A stretch of 64,000 nt of DNA from Microcaldota archaeon (GCA_021818995.1 JAKASP010000001.1:93381-157380), one strand, 5' to 3'; shown: positions 7,196-16,159, counted from the first letter of the stretch. Numbers and translations: made by a program. The notes: a model not told the origin generated them from the sequence alone.

Positions 7196-7596
7196 AGTTC
7201 TTTCGTTGCAGTGTCCACGGGCTTGTGCTCGAATTCGAACGCGGCCTTCTTCAGCGCCCTAAGCGAGAGCGTCGCGCAGTGCATCCTCACGGGTCCCGGA
7301 TCTATGTTGATTATCTTCAGCAGGTCCTTGTAGCTCATCTTCTCAAGCTGCGCTAGCGTCTTCCCCTTCAGCTCGTCTGTCAGCATGCTCGCGCTGCCCA
7401 TCGAGATCACGCACCCGCTCCCTTCGAAGCTCACGTCCTCTATCGTGCCGCCGTTGAGCTTCAGGTACACGGTTATGACGTCGCCGCACGAGACGTTCTC
7501 CTCGCCCATGCTGATGCTCGCGTCATCCATCGCGTGCTTGTTGCTAGGGTGCTCGTAATGGTATATGAGCTGCTCCGCGTACATGTCCAAGGACAT
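7192..7596 (-). CDS. iscU: Iron-sulfur cluster scaffold, IscU/SufU type
   Basis: 134 residues. The three scaffold cysteines are present: Cys37 (VSCGD), Cys62 (GSGCVIS) and Cys107 (RMHCATL), with Asp39 beside the first. The full-length NifU-like N domain is the whole protein. The start was taken at 7596 because AGGTGG lies 6 bases upstream; an ATG at 7602 overlaps the UppP stop (ATGA) and would add two residues. Clusters built here would supply LipA, the Rieske protein and other Fe-S proteins. No cysteine desulfurase is adjacent. Confidence 0.88.
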   Translation of the reverse strand: MSLDMYAEQLIYHYEHPSNKHAMDDASISMGEENVSCGDVITVYLKLNGGTIEDVSFEGSGCVISMGSASMLTDELKGKTLAQLEKMSYKDLLKIINIDPGPVRMHCATLSLRALKKAAFEFEHKPVDTATKEL

Positions 7597-7598
7597 TT

Positions 7599-8453
7599 TC
7601 ATCCACCTATTCCCGTGACTATGCTTATGAGCCCGCTCGCTATTGCGATTACTCCAAGCGCCGCAGTGAGATAAACGATTTTCGACCTGCCCGCGACCTT
7701 GATCAGGAAGTCTATCAGGAAGAGGCTGACCACTATCGACACGATTATCGCGACGCCAAGGCCTGCGATGCCGATGCTCGCTATCGCGGTTGAGACGTTG
7801 ACGTTTGTGGCCACGAGCGTGAGCCCGAATGCTGCGACGGATGCGAAGATGCCGGTTATGAACGAGAGCCTGAAGGCCTCGTCCGCTTCTACGTTCATGA
7901 TTAGCATAGTGCTTGTCGTTATCCCGGACCTGCTGACCCCTGGCAGCGCGGCTATGCCCTGCGCTATCCCGATCAGCACGTAGTCCCATATCCCAAGGTT
8001 TGCAAGCTTCTTCGTGTTAGCCATCTTCGCCTGCCTTCTCGAATATCTTATGAGGAGAGCATCGCCTATCAGTATCACGCCTATGACAAGCATCGGTATG
8101 CCTATCGAGAAGCCGGTTATAGAGTCGGCAAAGAGGTAGAGGGGCGCGCCGATTATTCCAGTCATTACTATAGTAACTACAACAAACGCGAGCAGCCTCC
8201 TGGCGTGCGCATCCCTAGATCCGAGCAGCACGTTCACCAAGGCAGCGAGCTCCCTCCTGAAGTAGATGACCGCTGCTATGACCGTGCCTATCTCCATGAA
8301 GAGGCCGAACGTGTACGCCTGCTGGAAGCTGAGGCCTAGGAGATAGTTCGAGGCCACGAGCACCTGGGTCTTGCTGCTTATCGGCAGCCACTCGCTTATT
8401 CCCTGCACTATGCCTATGATTGCGCCTATCAGCAGCTGGTAGAGTGAGGTCAT
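7599..8453 (-). CDS. uppP: Undecaprenyl-diphosphatase-like membrane phosphatase (UppP/BacA family)
   Basis: 284 residues, polytopic. Both family signatures are seen: GIVQGISEWLPISSKTQ near the N-terminus and ALPGVSRSGITTSTM in the second half. It dephosphorylates a polyprenyl diphosphate at the membrane; in archaea this would recycle the dolichol-type carrier used for glycan transfer. It overlaps or abuts iscU. A TATA element lies upstream, divergent from the PIN gene. Confidence 0.9.
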   Translation of the reverse strand: MTSLYQLLIGAIIGIVQGISEWLPISSKTQVLVASNYLLGLSFQQAYTFGLFMEIGTVIAAVIYFRRELAALVNVLLGSRDAHARRLLAFVVVTIVMTGIIGAPLYLFADSITGFSIGIPMLVIGVILIGDALLIRYSRRQAKMANTKKLANLGIWDYVLIGIAQGIAALPGVSRSGITTSTMLIMNVEADEAFRLSFITGIFASVAAFGLTLVATNVNVSTAIASIGIAGLGVAIIVSIVVSLFLIDFLIKVAGRSKIVYLTAALGVIAIASGLISIVTGIGG

Positions 8454-8478
8454 TGAAACATACCACTCTGGTTGTTAT

Positions 8479-8489
8479 ACTTATAAAAT
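8479..8489. promoter_or_regulatory. Divergent TATA region between uppP and the PIN-domain gene
   Basis: ACTTATAAAAT lies about 25 bases before the PIN ATG (8512), which would give a leaderless transcript. The same AT stretch read in reverse can serve uppP. A second TATA-like sequence at 8499-8506 is too close to the ATG to be the main box. Confidence 0.45.
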
Positions 8490-8511
8490 AGGGCACGCTT
8501 TTATAATACGC

Positions 8512-8880
8512 ATGCAGTCGATAATTGTTGACACGAGCGCGATAGTCTTCGCGGCCGAGAACGGCGTGGACATCTTCGCTACGATAGAGCAGAGGCTGCC
8601 GGGCTGCACCATGGTCGTGTCCACAGGCATAATAGAGGAGCTTGAGAGGATCTCGGGCTCTGCGCTTGCGAGCAAGAAGGCTGCGCGGCTCGCCCTCGAG
8701 ATGATGGATGCGCACAAGATAAAGGTGCTGAAGGGCGGGAACGAGGTAGACGCGTGGATAGTGAAGGAGAGCTCTGCTAGGAAGTGGAGCGTCTGCACCA
8801 ACGACATAGGCCTGAAGAAGGAGCTCAAGAAGAGGAAAGTCGAGGTTCTGAGCGCCTCAAGCAATGGGATTTTAAGATAG
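8512..8880 (+). CDS. PIN-domain ribonuclease
   Basis: 122 residues. Acidic residues fit the PIN active site: Asp7 (IIVDTS), Glu42/Glu43, Asp80 and Asp98 (CTNDIGLKKEL). The end motif TNDIGLKKELKKRKVEVL is typical of the archaeal single-domain PIN proteins related to Fcf1/Nob1-type RNA processing factors. No antitoxin gene is adjacent and it lies next to rpo7, so an rRNA-processing role is more likely than a VapC toxin. That choice is inference. Confidence 0.8.
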   Translation: MQSIIVDTSAIVFAAENGVDIFATIEQRLPGCTMVVSTGIIEELERISGSALASKKAARLALEMMDAHKIKVLKGGNEVDAWIVKESSARKWSVCTNDIGLKKELKKRKVEVLSASSNGILR

Positions 8881-8919
8881 TACCTACCAATATCTCATGT
8901 TCAATCCTCAGGTGAGAGT

Positions 8920-9495
8920 CTGTACTACACATACACGATAAAAGACTCGGTCAGCGTGCCGCCGAAGTACATCGGAGAGGACATAAGCAAGGCGACCACC
9001 GAGATACTGCGCACAAAGTACGAGCGAACGCTCGACAAGGAGATGGGCGTAATGCTTGTGGTGCACAACGTCAGGGACATAAGCGATGGCTACATCCTTC
9101 CTGCGGACCCTAACATACATCACGACGTCACTTTCGACGTACTCACGTTCAAGCTGGAGGTGGACGAGGTGGTGCTCGGCGAGGTATCCGAGCTCGCGGA
9201 CTTCGGTCTATTCGTAAGGCTTGGACCTATAGACGGGCTGGTGCACCTCTCGCAGATAACGAGCGACTTCATAACGTTCGACAGGAAGGCCGGGGTGTTC
9301 GTGTCGAAGAACACGAAGCGCACGGTCAAGAAGGGAGACATGGTTTACGCCAAGGTCTCGACGATAAGCATAAGGAACACGATACAGGACGCGAAGATAG
9401 CCCTGACGATGAGGCCCGAGGGCTTCGGAAAGCCCGAGTGGGTCAAGGAAGAGAAGATCAGGGAGATAAGGCAGAAGAGGAAGAAGGGAAGGTGA
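8920..9495 (+). CDS. rpo7: RNA polymerase subunit Rpo7 (E'), probable CTG start
   Basis: About 191 residues. The N-terminal RNP-like domain is YYTYTIKDSVSVPPKYIGEDI, followed by the S1/OB domain (GEVSELADFGLFVRLGPIDGLVHLSQI). Alignment by eye to the family puts the first residue at codon 8920, which is CTG. AGGTGA (8910-8915) lies at ribosome-site distance upstream, and no ATG, GTG or TTG exists in frame before GTG 8956, which would remove the first beta strand. Forms the stalk with Rpo4 and binds emerging RNA. Spt4 follows 4 bases later. Confidence 0.93.
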   Translation: MYYTYTIKDSVSVPPKYIGEDISKATTEILRTKYERTLDKEMGVMLVVHNVRDISDGYILPADPNIHHDVTFDVLTFKLEVDEVVLGEVSELADFGLFVRLGPIDGLVHLSQITSDFITFDRKAGVFVSKNTKRTVKKGDMVYAKVSTISIRNTIQDAKIALTMRPEGFGKPEWVKEEKIREIRQKRKKGR

Positions 9496-9499
9496 GAAG

Positions 9500-9691
9500 A
9501 TGGCAGAGAAGGCTTGCAGGACCGATAGGCTGATAATCTCTCAGGGGGACACGTGCCCGATATGCGGACAGAGCAACCTAACTAGCAAGTGGTCCGGTTA
9601 CATGGTCATACTGAATGTCGAGAAATCAGAACTCGCGAAGAAGATGGGGCTTAAGATAAACGGCTCGTACGCGCTGCACCTGAACGACTAG
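9500..9691 (+). CDS. spt4: Transcription elongation factor Spt4 (RpoE'')
   Basis: 63 residues, normal size. It starts MAEKACR, followed by CPICG and the strand-rich WSGYMVILN part; it partners with Spt5/NusG. Of the usual two Cys pairs, Cys6, Cys19 and Cys22 are present, but position 9 is Asp instead of Cys, so the zinc site is incomplete. In operon with rpo7, as is common in archaea. Its stop overlaps the stop of the convergent FKBP gene in a CTAG. Confidence 0.88.
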   Translation: MAEKACRTDRLIISQGDTCPICGQSNLTSKWSGYMVILNVEKSELAKKMGLKINGSYALHLND

Positions 9692-10386
9692 CTCTCCTTC
9701 TTCTCCAGCGGCTTTGTCCTGGAGAACTCCTCCTCAACAGTAAGCTTCACGGTCTTGTCCATGTACCTCATGACCGCATTAACGAAGTCGCTCTTGTTTA
9801 TCAGGTACTTGCTGTCCTTCTCTGTCTTCTCTCCGAAGACCACCTTGATGTTGCCGTTCGAGATCGAGACCGAATCTGGTGCGAGGTTGTACACCTGCGC
9901 CACGGCCTTGACCCTCTCCTCGTCCTTGTCTATCTTCTCTATAACCTTTATCTCATAGAGCATTTTCTCGCCGGCGAGCGGGTGGTTCGCGTCTACGATG
10001 ACCCTGCCTGAGTTGACGCTCTTTATCGTCGCCACTGCGCCGTCTATGTCTAGCTGCATTCCAGGCTGCGGCTCAATGTCGCGCTTCTTGAAGTCAGATA
10101 GCGACATGACCTTCACGAGCGTTGCGTTCCTGTCGCCGAACGCGTCCCTAGGGTCTAGCTCGACCTTCTTGGTCTCGCCGACGCTCATGCCCTTGACCGC
10201 CGCCTCCACTCCCTTTATCGCGTTGCCCTTTCCTATGACTATCAGCTGCGGCTCGTACTTGACCTCGTCGTCAACGTCGCCGTTCTGCTCGGCCACCTTC
10301 TTCAATGTGGTGTATATGAGCTTGTTGTCGGCCACGCGCCAGGCGCTGTAGTCGACCTTCACAAAATCTCCGTCGTTAAAAGGCAT
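9688..10386 (-). CDS. FKBP-type peptidyl-prolyl isomerase, SlyD-like, with extra C-terminal domain
   Basis: 232 residues. The FKBP core is split by an insert-in-flap domain, as in archaeal and SlyD proteins: LIVIGKGNAIKGVEAAVKGMSVGETKKVELDPRDAFG in sequence, then DANHPLAGEKMLYEIKVIE. Residues after about 160 form an extra charged C-terminal domain seen in long archaeal FKBPs. No signal peptide, so a cytosolic folding helper. A TATA-like stretch in 10387-10443 serves this gene and/or its divergent neighbour. Confidence 0.87.
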   Translation of the reverse strand: MPFNDGDFVKVDYSAWRVADNKLIYTTLKKVAEQNGDVDDEVKYEPQLIVIGKGNAIKGVEAAVKGMSVGETKKVELDPRDAFGDRNATLVKVMSLSDFKKRDIEPQPGMQLDIDGAVATIKSVNSGRVIVDANHPLAGEKMLYEIKVIEKIDKDEERVKAVAQVYNLAPDSVSISNGNIKVVFGEKTEKDSKYLINKSDFVNAVMRYMDKTVKLTVEEEFSRTKPLEKKES

Positions 10387-10443
10387 AGGCTCAGCTTGTT
10401 AGATTTTTAAGTATTGCATGTGTAGTTAATAAAGGTTTTCGCT

Positions 10444-11070
10444 TTGGAGAGAAAAAAACTCATAGAGCTCATAGGCTCGGTCTTCGTGGCCCTGATCTTC
10501 CTCAGCTCGTACGCGGCCTTCGGCAACATATCGCAGAGCGGGAGCAACGCCACAACAACGGCATCGACGCCGCAGACCTTCTACGGCAGCGCGATAGGCA
10601 ATGCGACGATAACGTCGTACAGCAACGCGATGAGCATAAACATCACGTGCAAGAACGTCAGCTCGGTATCGGGACCCCTCAATAGCGCGCTCACGAACCT
10701 GGAGAAGAACGGCTCCGTAAGCACATTCAGCTCGTTCCAGGCGTCGCAGATCGCTGTAGACGCTGGCAGCCTGAGCACGTATCCGCTCTTCCTGCAGCTC
10801 GCGGGCGACGCGGGCCAGGGCGAGTCATGCACAGCGTTCACCACGTCAGCTAACATCAATCTGCCAAGCAGGATGTCCTTCCACATACCCCCGCAGCCAG
10901 GAATCACCAACGGGCAGAACATAACCATAACGATACCGTCAAGCTTGCAGACGGGCTCCATCGCCATAACGCTCGAGCGCAACATGAGCACCAAGCTCAG
11001 GGTGCAGGTTGACGCGGCAATAGCGGTAAACGGAAGCATATACGGCGGACTGAGGGTAGCGCAGGTGTAG
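10444..11070 (+). CDS. Membrane-anchored extracellular protein, unknown
   Basis: 208 residues from TTG 10444. One N-terminal helix at about 8-25 (LIGSVFVALIFLSSYAAF), then a Thr/Ser/Asn/Ala-rich outer part with many N-x-S/T sites. Cys69 and Cys129 could form a disulfide. No family recognised. It ends one base before gltX, so it may share its transcript. Several proteins in this window share this layout (5275, 17206, 56616). Confidence 0.6.
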   Translation: MERKKLIELIGSVFVALIFLSSYAAFGNISQSGSNATTTASTPQTFYGSAIGNATITSYSNAMSINITCKNVSSVSGPLNSALTNLEKNGSVSTFSSFQASQIAVDAGSLSTYPLFLQLAGDAGQGESCTAFTTSANINLPSRMSFHIPPQPGITNGQNITITIPSSLQTGSIAITLERNMSTKLRVQVDAAIAVNGSIYGGLRVAQV

Positions 11071-11071
11071 C

Positions 11072-12796
11072 ATGCTGGCCAACAAGATAAGGGATGAGGC
11101 AAGGAAGTTCGCGCTCAAGAACGCGCAGGACTACGGCAAGGCGGATCCCGGCGCTGTGCTAAGCAAGGTGCTCGCGGCCGAGCCCCGGCTCAGGCAGAGC
11201 ATAAAGGAGCTGTCGCTGCTCGTCAACGAGGTAGTGCAGGAAGTCAACAAGATGAGCGAGGCGCAGGTGCAGAAGGAGTTCGACACCCATGCCAAGGAGT
11301 TCGAGAAGAGGGAGAGGGAGACGCAGGAGAGGAACGCGAACCCGAAGATGGAGCTCGACGGAGCAGTCGCAGGCAAGTTCGCGACTCGGTTCCCGCCGGA
11401 ACCGAACGGCTACCTCCAGCTCGGCCACGCGAAGATAGCCTGGCTTGAGAGGGAGTTCGCCGACAAGTACAAGGGAACTGTAGCCCTTTACTTCGACGAC
11501 ACAAATCCCGAGAACGAGAAGCAGGAGTTCGTTGAGGAGATAAAGAAGGACCTGGAGTGGCTCGGAATAAAGTTCGAGCGCGAATATTACGCGAGCGACC
11601 ACATGGGGAAGATATACGAATATGCGGGAAAGCTCACGGAGCACGGCGACGCATACGTCTGCATGTGCGACAGCGAGAAGATGAAGAAGATGAGGTTCGC
11701 TGGCGAGGAGTGCGAGCACAGGAAGCAGTCCAAGGCCGAGAACGTGAAGCTGCTCAGGAAGATGCTAGACAGGGGGTTCAAGGACGGCGAGGCCGCGCTC
11801 AGGCTGAAGCTTGACATGAAAGCCGAGAACACGACGATGCGAGACCCGGTCATACTCAGGATAATAACGCACGAGCACTACAGGCAGGGCAAGAAGTACG
11901 CGGCGTGGCCCACCTACGACTTCAACACGCCGATCGTTGACTCGCTGGAGGGCATAACCGACGCTATACGCTCAAAGGAGTACGAGCTGCGCGACGAGCT
12001 GGACATGAAGATACTGGACCTGCTCGGCCTGAGGAAGCCGAGGATAAGGAGCATCGCGAGGCTGGAGGTGAAGGACAACATAACCTCGAAGAGGAAGACG
12101 AACGCGCTGATAGAGGAGGGCAAGCTCTCAGGCTACGACGACCCGAGGCTCGTGACGATAGCCGCACTCAGGAGGCGGGGCGTGCAGCCGCAGGCGATCA
12201 AGAAGTTCGTGCTGAGGTTCGGCATGAGCAAGACCAACAGCGAGGTCAGCATAGACATGCTGCTCGCAGAGAACAGGCAGGTGATAGACGGCATAGCGCG
12301 CAGGCTCTTCCTTGTGCAGGAGCCCACAGAGGTTAGGATAGGCGGCATGCCGAAGGAGCGCAAGGCAGTCAAGCTGAACCTCCATCCGACGAACGAGATG
12401 GGGCAGAGGGAGAGCAGCGTATCTGACGCGCTGCTGATAAGCGGGAGCGACGCGAAGACGCTTAAACCAGGATCCGTCTTCAGGCTGAAGGACCTCTTCA
12501 ACGTCAAGGTCGAGAAGGCTGGCAAGAAGGAGATAGAGGCAAAGTTCCTTGGAAACGAGAGCGTAGATGCCCCGAAGTTCCAGTGGGTGGACTCTAAGAG
12601 AAAGGTAAGGTGCGAGCTCGTGATGGTGGGCCCGCTGCTTGTCGGCGAGAAGTTCAACGATAAGAGCCTAATCAAGATGGAGGCGTACGCTGAGGAGTTC
12701 GTCAACTCGCTCGAGAAGGACGAGATCGTGCAGTTCGAGCGCGTTGGGTTTTATAAGCTTGACGATGTCAAGCAGAAGACATTCATTGCACTCTGA
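11072..12796 (+). CDS. gltX: Glutamyl-tRNA synthetase, archaeal type
   Basis: 574 residues. The class I signature is FPPEPNGYLQLGHAK (107-121, HIGH equivalent); the KMSKS equivalent is in NITSKRKTN at about 335-345. The roughly 100-residue helical N-terminal extension and the beta-barrel C-terminal half are those of archaeal GluRS/GlnRS-type enzymes. No separate GlnRS is seen, so it is probably non-discriminating and also loads tRNA-Gln with Glu. It starts one base after the preceding gene. Confidence 0.95.
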   Translation: MLANKIRDEARKFALKNAQDYGKADPGAVLSKVLAAEPRLRQSIKELSLLVNEVVQEVNKMSEAQVQKEFDTHAKEFEKRERETQERNANPKMELDGAVAGKFATRFPPEPNGYLQLGHAKIAWLEREFADKYKGTVALYFDDTNPENEKQEFVEEIKKDLEWLGIKFEREYYASDHMGKIYEYAGKLTEHGDAYVCMCDSEKMKKMRFAGEECEHRKQSKAENVKLLRKMLDRGFKDGEAALRLKLDMKAENTTMRDPVILRIITHEHYRQGKKYAAWPTYDFNTPIVDSLEGITDAIRSKEYELRDELDMKILDLLGLRKPRIRSIARLEVKDNITSKRKTNALIEEGKLSGYDDPRLVTIAALRRRGVQPQAIKKFVLRFGMSKTNSEVSIDMLLAENRQVIDGIARRLFLVQEPTEVRIGGMPKERKAVKLNLHPTNEMGQRESSVSDALLISGSDAKTLKPGSVFRLKDLFNVKVEKAGKKEIEAKFLGNESVDAPKFQWVDSKRKVRCELVMVGPLLVGEKFNDKSLIKMEAYAEEFVNSLEKDEIVQFERVGFYKLDDVKQKTFIAL

Positions 12797-12807
12797 GGCG
12801 ACAAGCA

Positions 12808-13467
12808 TTGAATAACAAAGAGGTAGACGCTAGCAGGCTCAACACGCACGACGAGCCGCGCGCGGGCTTCTCAACAATAGAGGCGAGCGCTGTCAAAAAG
12901 ATAGTGCGCGAGAGCTGGGAGTCAAAGCTGAAGGAGAGGGGCACGACACTCGACATACTCAACGAGCACGCCGAGTTCATGACCAGAGAGTTCAGCGCAC
13001 TCGATTACGAGACCCTCTGCATGCAGAACATAGCGGCTAGGGCGAAGCACATGTCCAAGGGCGAGCTGCTCGCGTACACGAACGCGATAGAGGCGCTGGC
13101 CATCGGATACAAGGAGAGGTTCGGGGCAGACCTCGGGAGCCTGCTCATCGCTGGCATAACCTTGGTTGCGAAGGACTTCAAGACAGTGAGCAAGCATCTC
13201 GACTACTTCCTAGCGCACGTGTCTGAGAGCGCGAAGGCGTACGAGACCGCTATCGGGCGCGAGGTGAAGCGCGTGGAGCGGCTGGATTCCCGGCTAAGGA
13301 GCAAGAATTCCGGAATACTCAGGTTCTTCAGGAAGAAGGAGATAGCAGAACTTAACGCCAGGATAAGGTCGAGGCAGGCGAGGATCTCCAGGCTCTCGGC
13401 AAAGAAGGCGAGGTACGCGAAGCTCGGGGACGATACGCGCTCCAGGGCAGATCCCAGGAAGCGCTGA
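12808..13467 (+). CDS. Hypothetical helical protein with a C-terminal coiled coil
   Basis: 219 residues from TTG 12808. Almost entirely helical and charged. The C-terminal third is a long Arg/Lys/Glu coiled coil with repeated RxxxLxxR spacing (about 145-205) and a basic tail. No membrane segment, no known domain. It follows gltX by 11 bases, so it is probably in the same operon. Function unknown. Confidence 0.65.
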   Translation: MNNKEVDASRLNTHDEPRAGFSTIEASAVKKIVRESWESKLKERGTTLDILNEHAEFMTREFSALDYETLCMQNIAARAKHMSKGELLAYTNAIEALAIGYKERFGADLGSLLIAGITLVAKDFKTVSKHLDYFLAHVSESAKAYETAIGREVKRVERLDSRLRSKNSGILRFFRKKEIAELNARIRSRQARISRLSAKKARYAKLGDDTRSRADPRKR

Positions 13468-13508
13468 CCCCTGTCTAGTTTTATAAGCCTGAAAAGAGCA
13501 GTGGTTGC

Positions 13509-14624
13509 ATGGCTGACAAGAAGGTCCTGGAGCAGAAGCTGGAGGAGCTGCAGAAGGACTACTCGAAGACCAAGTACAACAAGGCCACGAACACGTACCT
13601 CGGCCTGCTGAGGCACAAGATGGCCCTGATAAGGAAGACGCTCTCGGAGAGGAAGAAGAGGAAGGGCACAGGCTTCGCTGTCAAGAAGACCGGAGACGCG
13701 ACAGTGGTGATGGTCGGCTTCCCCAACGCGGGCAAGTCCTCGCTGCTCGGCAGGCTGACCGAGGCCGAGTCAAAGGTAGCGGATTACGCTTTCACAACAC
13801 TTGACGTCATCCCAGGCATGCTCGAGTACGAAGGGGCGAGCATACAGCTGCTAGACGTGCCAGGGCTGATAGAGGGCGCGCACGCTGGCAAGGGCGCGGG
13901 AACGCAGATAGCGAGCGTGATGCGCGTCGCTGACCTTCTGCTCTTCGTGGTGGACGCGACCGAGCCTGAGCAGATACACAAGCTGATAGAGGAGCTGTCG
14001 CTTCTTGACATAAAGGTGAACAGGGAGAAGCCGAGGGTGCTGGTCGAGGCCAGGAAGGGCGGAGGTGTCGATGTTGAGTCGAACAGGCACAAGGTTCCAG
14101 GCAAGAAGGAGATAGAGGCTGTTCTCCACGAGATAGGCACGTACAACTGCAAGGTAATCTTCTACAACGACATGGACATCGATGAGCTCATAGCCGTGCT
14201 TGTCGACAATGCGGTGTACACGCGGGGCATAATAGCGCTGAACAAGATAGACCTGCTCGCCGATTCGAAGACCGATCAGGTCAGGAGAGAGCTCGAGGCC
14301 AAGACGCGCATGCGCGTCGTGCCTGTAAGCGCAGAGCACGGATCGAACATCGACAGGCTGAAGGAGGCGATCTTCGCGAACCTGAGCCTGATGCGCATCT
14401 ACCTGAAGCCCAAGGACGGCGAGGCCGATTACGCTAAGCCGTTCGTGCTGAAGGATGGCGGCTCTGTCTCTGACCTCGCGAAGGGCCTGCACTCCAAGGC
14501 CGCGAAGAACCTGAAGTGCGCGTTCGTCACAGGAAGGAGCGCTAGGTTCGCAAACCAGAAAGTGGGAGGCGAGCACGTGCTGCGCGACGGCGACGTCGTT
14601 ACTCTGGTCTACGACAAGTTCTAA
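13509..14624 (+). CDS. DRG-family GTPase (Obg/DRG1-like) with TGS domain
   Basis: 371 residues. N-terminal helical DRG region (1-60), then G1 GFPNAGKSS (70-78), G3 DVPGLIEGAHAGKG, a DRG insertion, and G4 NKIDLL at about 245. The C-terminal TGS domain starts around 300. The family is conserved from archaea to humans and acts with translating ribosomes. A TATA-like sequence (TTTATAAG) at 13480-13488 precedes it. It was not cut or fused. Confidence 0.93.
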   Translation: MADKKVLEQKLEELQKDYSKTKYNKATNTYLGLLRHKMALIRKTLSERKKRKGTGFAVKKTGDATVVMVGFPNAGKSSLLGRLTEAESKVADYAFTTLDVIPGMLEYEGASIQLLDVPGLIEGAHAGKGAGTQIASVMRVADLLLFVVDATEPEQIHKLIEELSLLDIKVNREKPRVLVEARKGGGVDVESNRHKVPGKKEIEAVLHEIGTYNCKVIFYNDMDIDELIAVLVDNAVYTRGIIALNKIDLLADSKTDQVRRELEAKTRMRVVPVSAEHGSNIDRLKEAIFANLSLMRIYLKPKDGEADYAKPFVLKDGGSVSDLAKGLHSKAAKNLKCAFVTGRSARFANQKVGGEHVLRDGDVVTLVYDKF

Positions 14625-14664
14625 GCCAGGGAAGTTATTATAAAAACAATCGAAGGATAGTATC

Positions 14665-15375
14665 ATGGCACGCAGGCCCTATTTCATAAGAGTCTCATCG
14701 CAAAAGGGCGGAGTCGGCAAGACGGTCGTATCTGTGAACCTGGCCGCGGCGCTCGCCATAAGGGGCAAGAAGGTGCTGCTCGCCGATGCGGATTTCTCGA
14801 ACCCATGCGTGGGCATACACCTCAGGTTTGAGAAGGTGGAAACTGGGATCATGGAGGTGCTGGAGGGCGATGCGAAGATAGAGGAGGCGATAGTCAAGTA
14901 CTTCCCTGCTGGTCTGAGCGTGCTGCCCGGCTCGCTCATGGACCTGCCCGGCTCGCTGACGGACGAGAAGATAAAGCGGGTGGGGGGGCCGCTGCAGCAG
15001 ATGGACTACGACTTCGTGATATTCGACACGGCCCCGGGCATACTCTCGGATGCGGTGCTCAAGTACTACGACGAGGCGCTGCTCGTGATAACTCCGGACC
15101 TGCCCTCGCTTACATCCGTGATCAGGCTTGCGGAGATCTACAAGAAGAACGGGGTAAAGAGCAACTTCGTAGTGAACAGGGTCGCTGGCGAGAAGCACGA
15201 GATAAGCGTAGAGCAGATAGAGGACGGGCTGGAGAAGCGGGCGCTGGGCGTGCTTCCGGAGGACAGGGAGGTTTCTGTGAGCGTTGCGAAGCAGATCCCG
15301 ATATTCATCGCTAACGAGGACGCGCCGTTCTCGCAGGCGATAGCCAGGCTCGCGGACCACTACCTGCACGTGTGA
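14665..15375 (+). CDS. MinD/ParA-family ATPase
   Basis: 236 residues. Deviant Walker A KGGVGKT (14-20), switch-type ADADFSNP (about 43-50), Walker B VIFDTAPG and VVNRV. The C-terminus has no clear amphipathic membrane-binding helix, unlike bacterial MinD. Archaeal MinD homologues position surface structures or act in scaffold roles; the exact task here is unknown. A TATA-like element (TTATTATAAAAA) precedes it at 14634-14646. Confidence 0.87.
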   Translation: MARRPYFIRVSSQKGGVGKTVVSVNLAAALAIRGKKVLLADADFSNPCVGIHLRFEKVETGIMEVLEGDAKIEEAIVKYFPAGLSVLPGSLMDLPGSLTDEKIKRVGGPLQQMDYDFVIFDTAPGILSDAVLKYYDEALLVITPDLPSLTSVIRLAEIYKKNGVKSNFVVNRVAGEKHEISVEQIEDGLEKRALGVLPEDREVSVSVAKQIPIFIANEDAPFSQAIARLADHYLHV

Positions 15376-15422
15376 GCGCTGCAGAATCCGCACGAAATCT
15401 ATAAATAAAGAAAGCTCTTAGC

Positions 15423-15842
15423 ATGAAGCAGGGAGGAGTGGTGGAAGCGGTTCAGGAGAAGCTTCGTGACGCTGACGGAAGGCGCGGAATTAGGGAGACG
15501 CTTGCTGGAGCGCTACGCGTTGACAGGCTGAAGGAGAGCCCGTGGACCCAGATACTACACTCTCCGCTCAGGTATGCGCTCGGGATGTCTGCCGTGGCCT
15601 TCGGCGAGGGCTTCGCTAGATACTTCAACCACACAGTCCTCTTCCCTGCGTTCCCGAATGTGCTTGACTCAGTGGGCATGGTTTCCATAGGCGCGTTCCT
15701 GCTGATCGACGTTGTTCGCGACGTGAAGAGGCGCACGGAAGTCAAGAACGAGGCGATGCTTCTGCTCAGGCGCGCCGCGAAGCACCCGCAGCAATCGAAG
15801 CTTGACCCGTTCGTACGGGGCGGGCGCGACAAAGGAGACTGA
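15423..15842 (+). CDS. Hypothetical protein with two weak membrane segments
   Basis: 139 residues. The basic N-terminal part is followed by moderately hydrophobic stretches at about 50-60 (YALGMSAVAFGEGFARYF) and 82-99 (VGMVSIGAFLLIDVV), then a basic tail (RRAAKHPQQSK). No family recognised. TATAAATAAAG at 15400-15411 is a promoter-like sequence just upstream. Confidence 0.55.
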   Translation: MKQGGVVEAVQEKLRDADGRRGIRETLAGALRVDRLKESPWTQILHSPLRYALGMSAVAFGEGFARYFNHTVLFPAFPNVLDSVGMVSIGAFLLIDVVRDVKRRTEVKNEAMLLLRRAAKHPQQSKLDPFVRGGRDKGD

Positions 15843-15902
15843 AAACAGGGCGTTAGCAACACTATAAGTATGTGGAAGTCCAATGCATATGCAGGCGAAC
15901 CA

Positions 15903-16097
15903 ATGACAATGGAGAAAAACACCGGCATCTTCGTACTTCTCATGAAGAACACGAACAAGATGGAGCTCGACAAGTCGATAATGTCAAAGCTGGGGCTGAG
16001 CAAGATAGGCTACGTGCTGAACAAGGACTACCTGATGACAAGGCGGGAGGACCTGAAGGGCGCGATCAGGGAGCTGAAGGGCTGGCACCTAATCTGA
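15903..16097 (+). CDS. Small conserved-looking cytosolic protein, unknown
   Basis: 64 residues from ATG 15903 (75 from ATG 15870). Strand-helix pattern TGIFVLLMKN - DKSIMSKLGLSKIGYVLNKDYLMTRREDLKGAIRELKGW suggests a compact alpha/beta or winged-helix-like fold. No motif identifies it. Confidence 0.5.
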   Translation: MTMEKNTGIFVLLMKNTNKMELDKSIMSKLGLSKIGYVLNKDYLMTRREDLKGAIRELKGWHLI

Positions 16098-16159
16098 GGA
16101 GTGCCGCATAATATTGTCTCTTAAACTCTGCGTTTCTAAGTAATATTGAATGTGATAGA

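Noticed and set aside
8512-8880. VapC toxin of a toxin-antitoxin pair
   Set aside because: No antitoxin-sized gene overlaps or precedes it; neighbours are uppP and rpo7.
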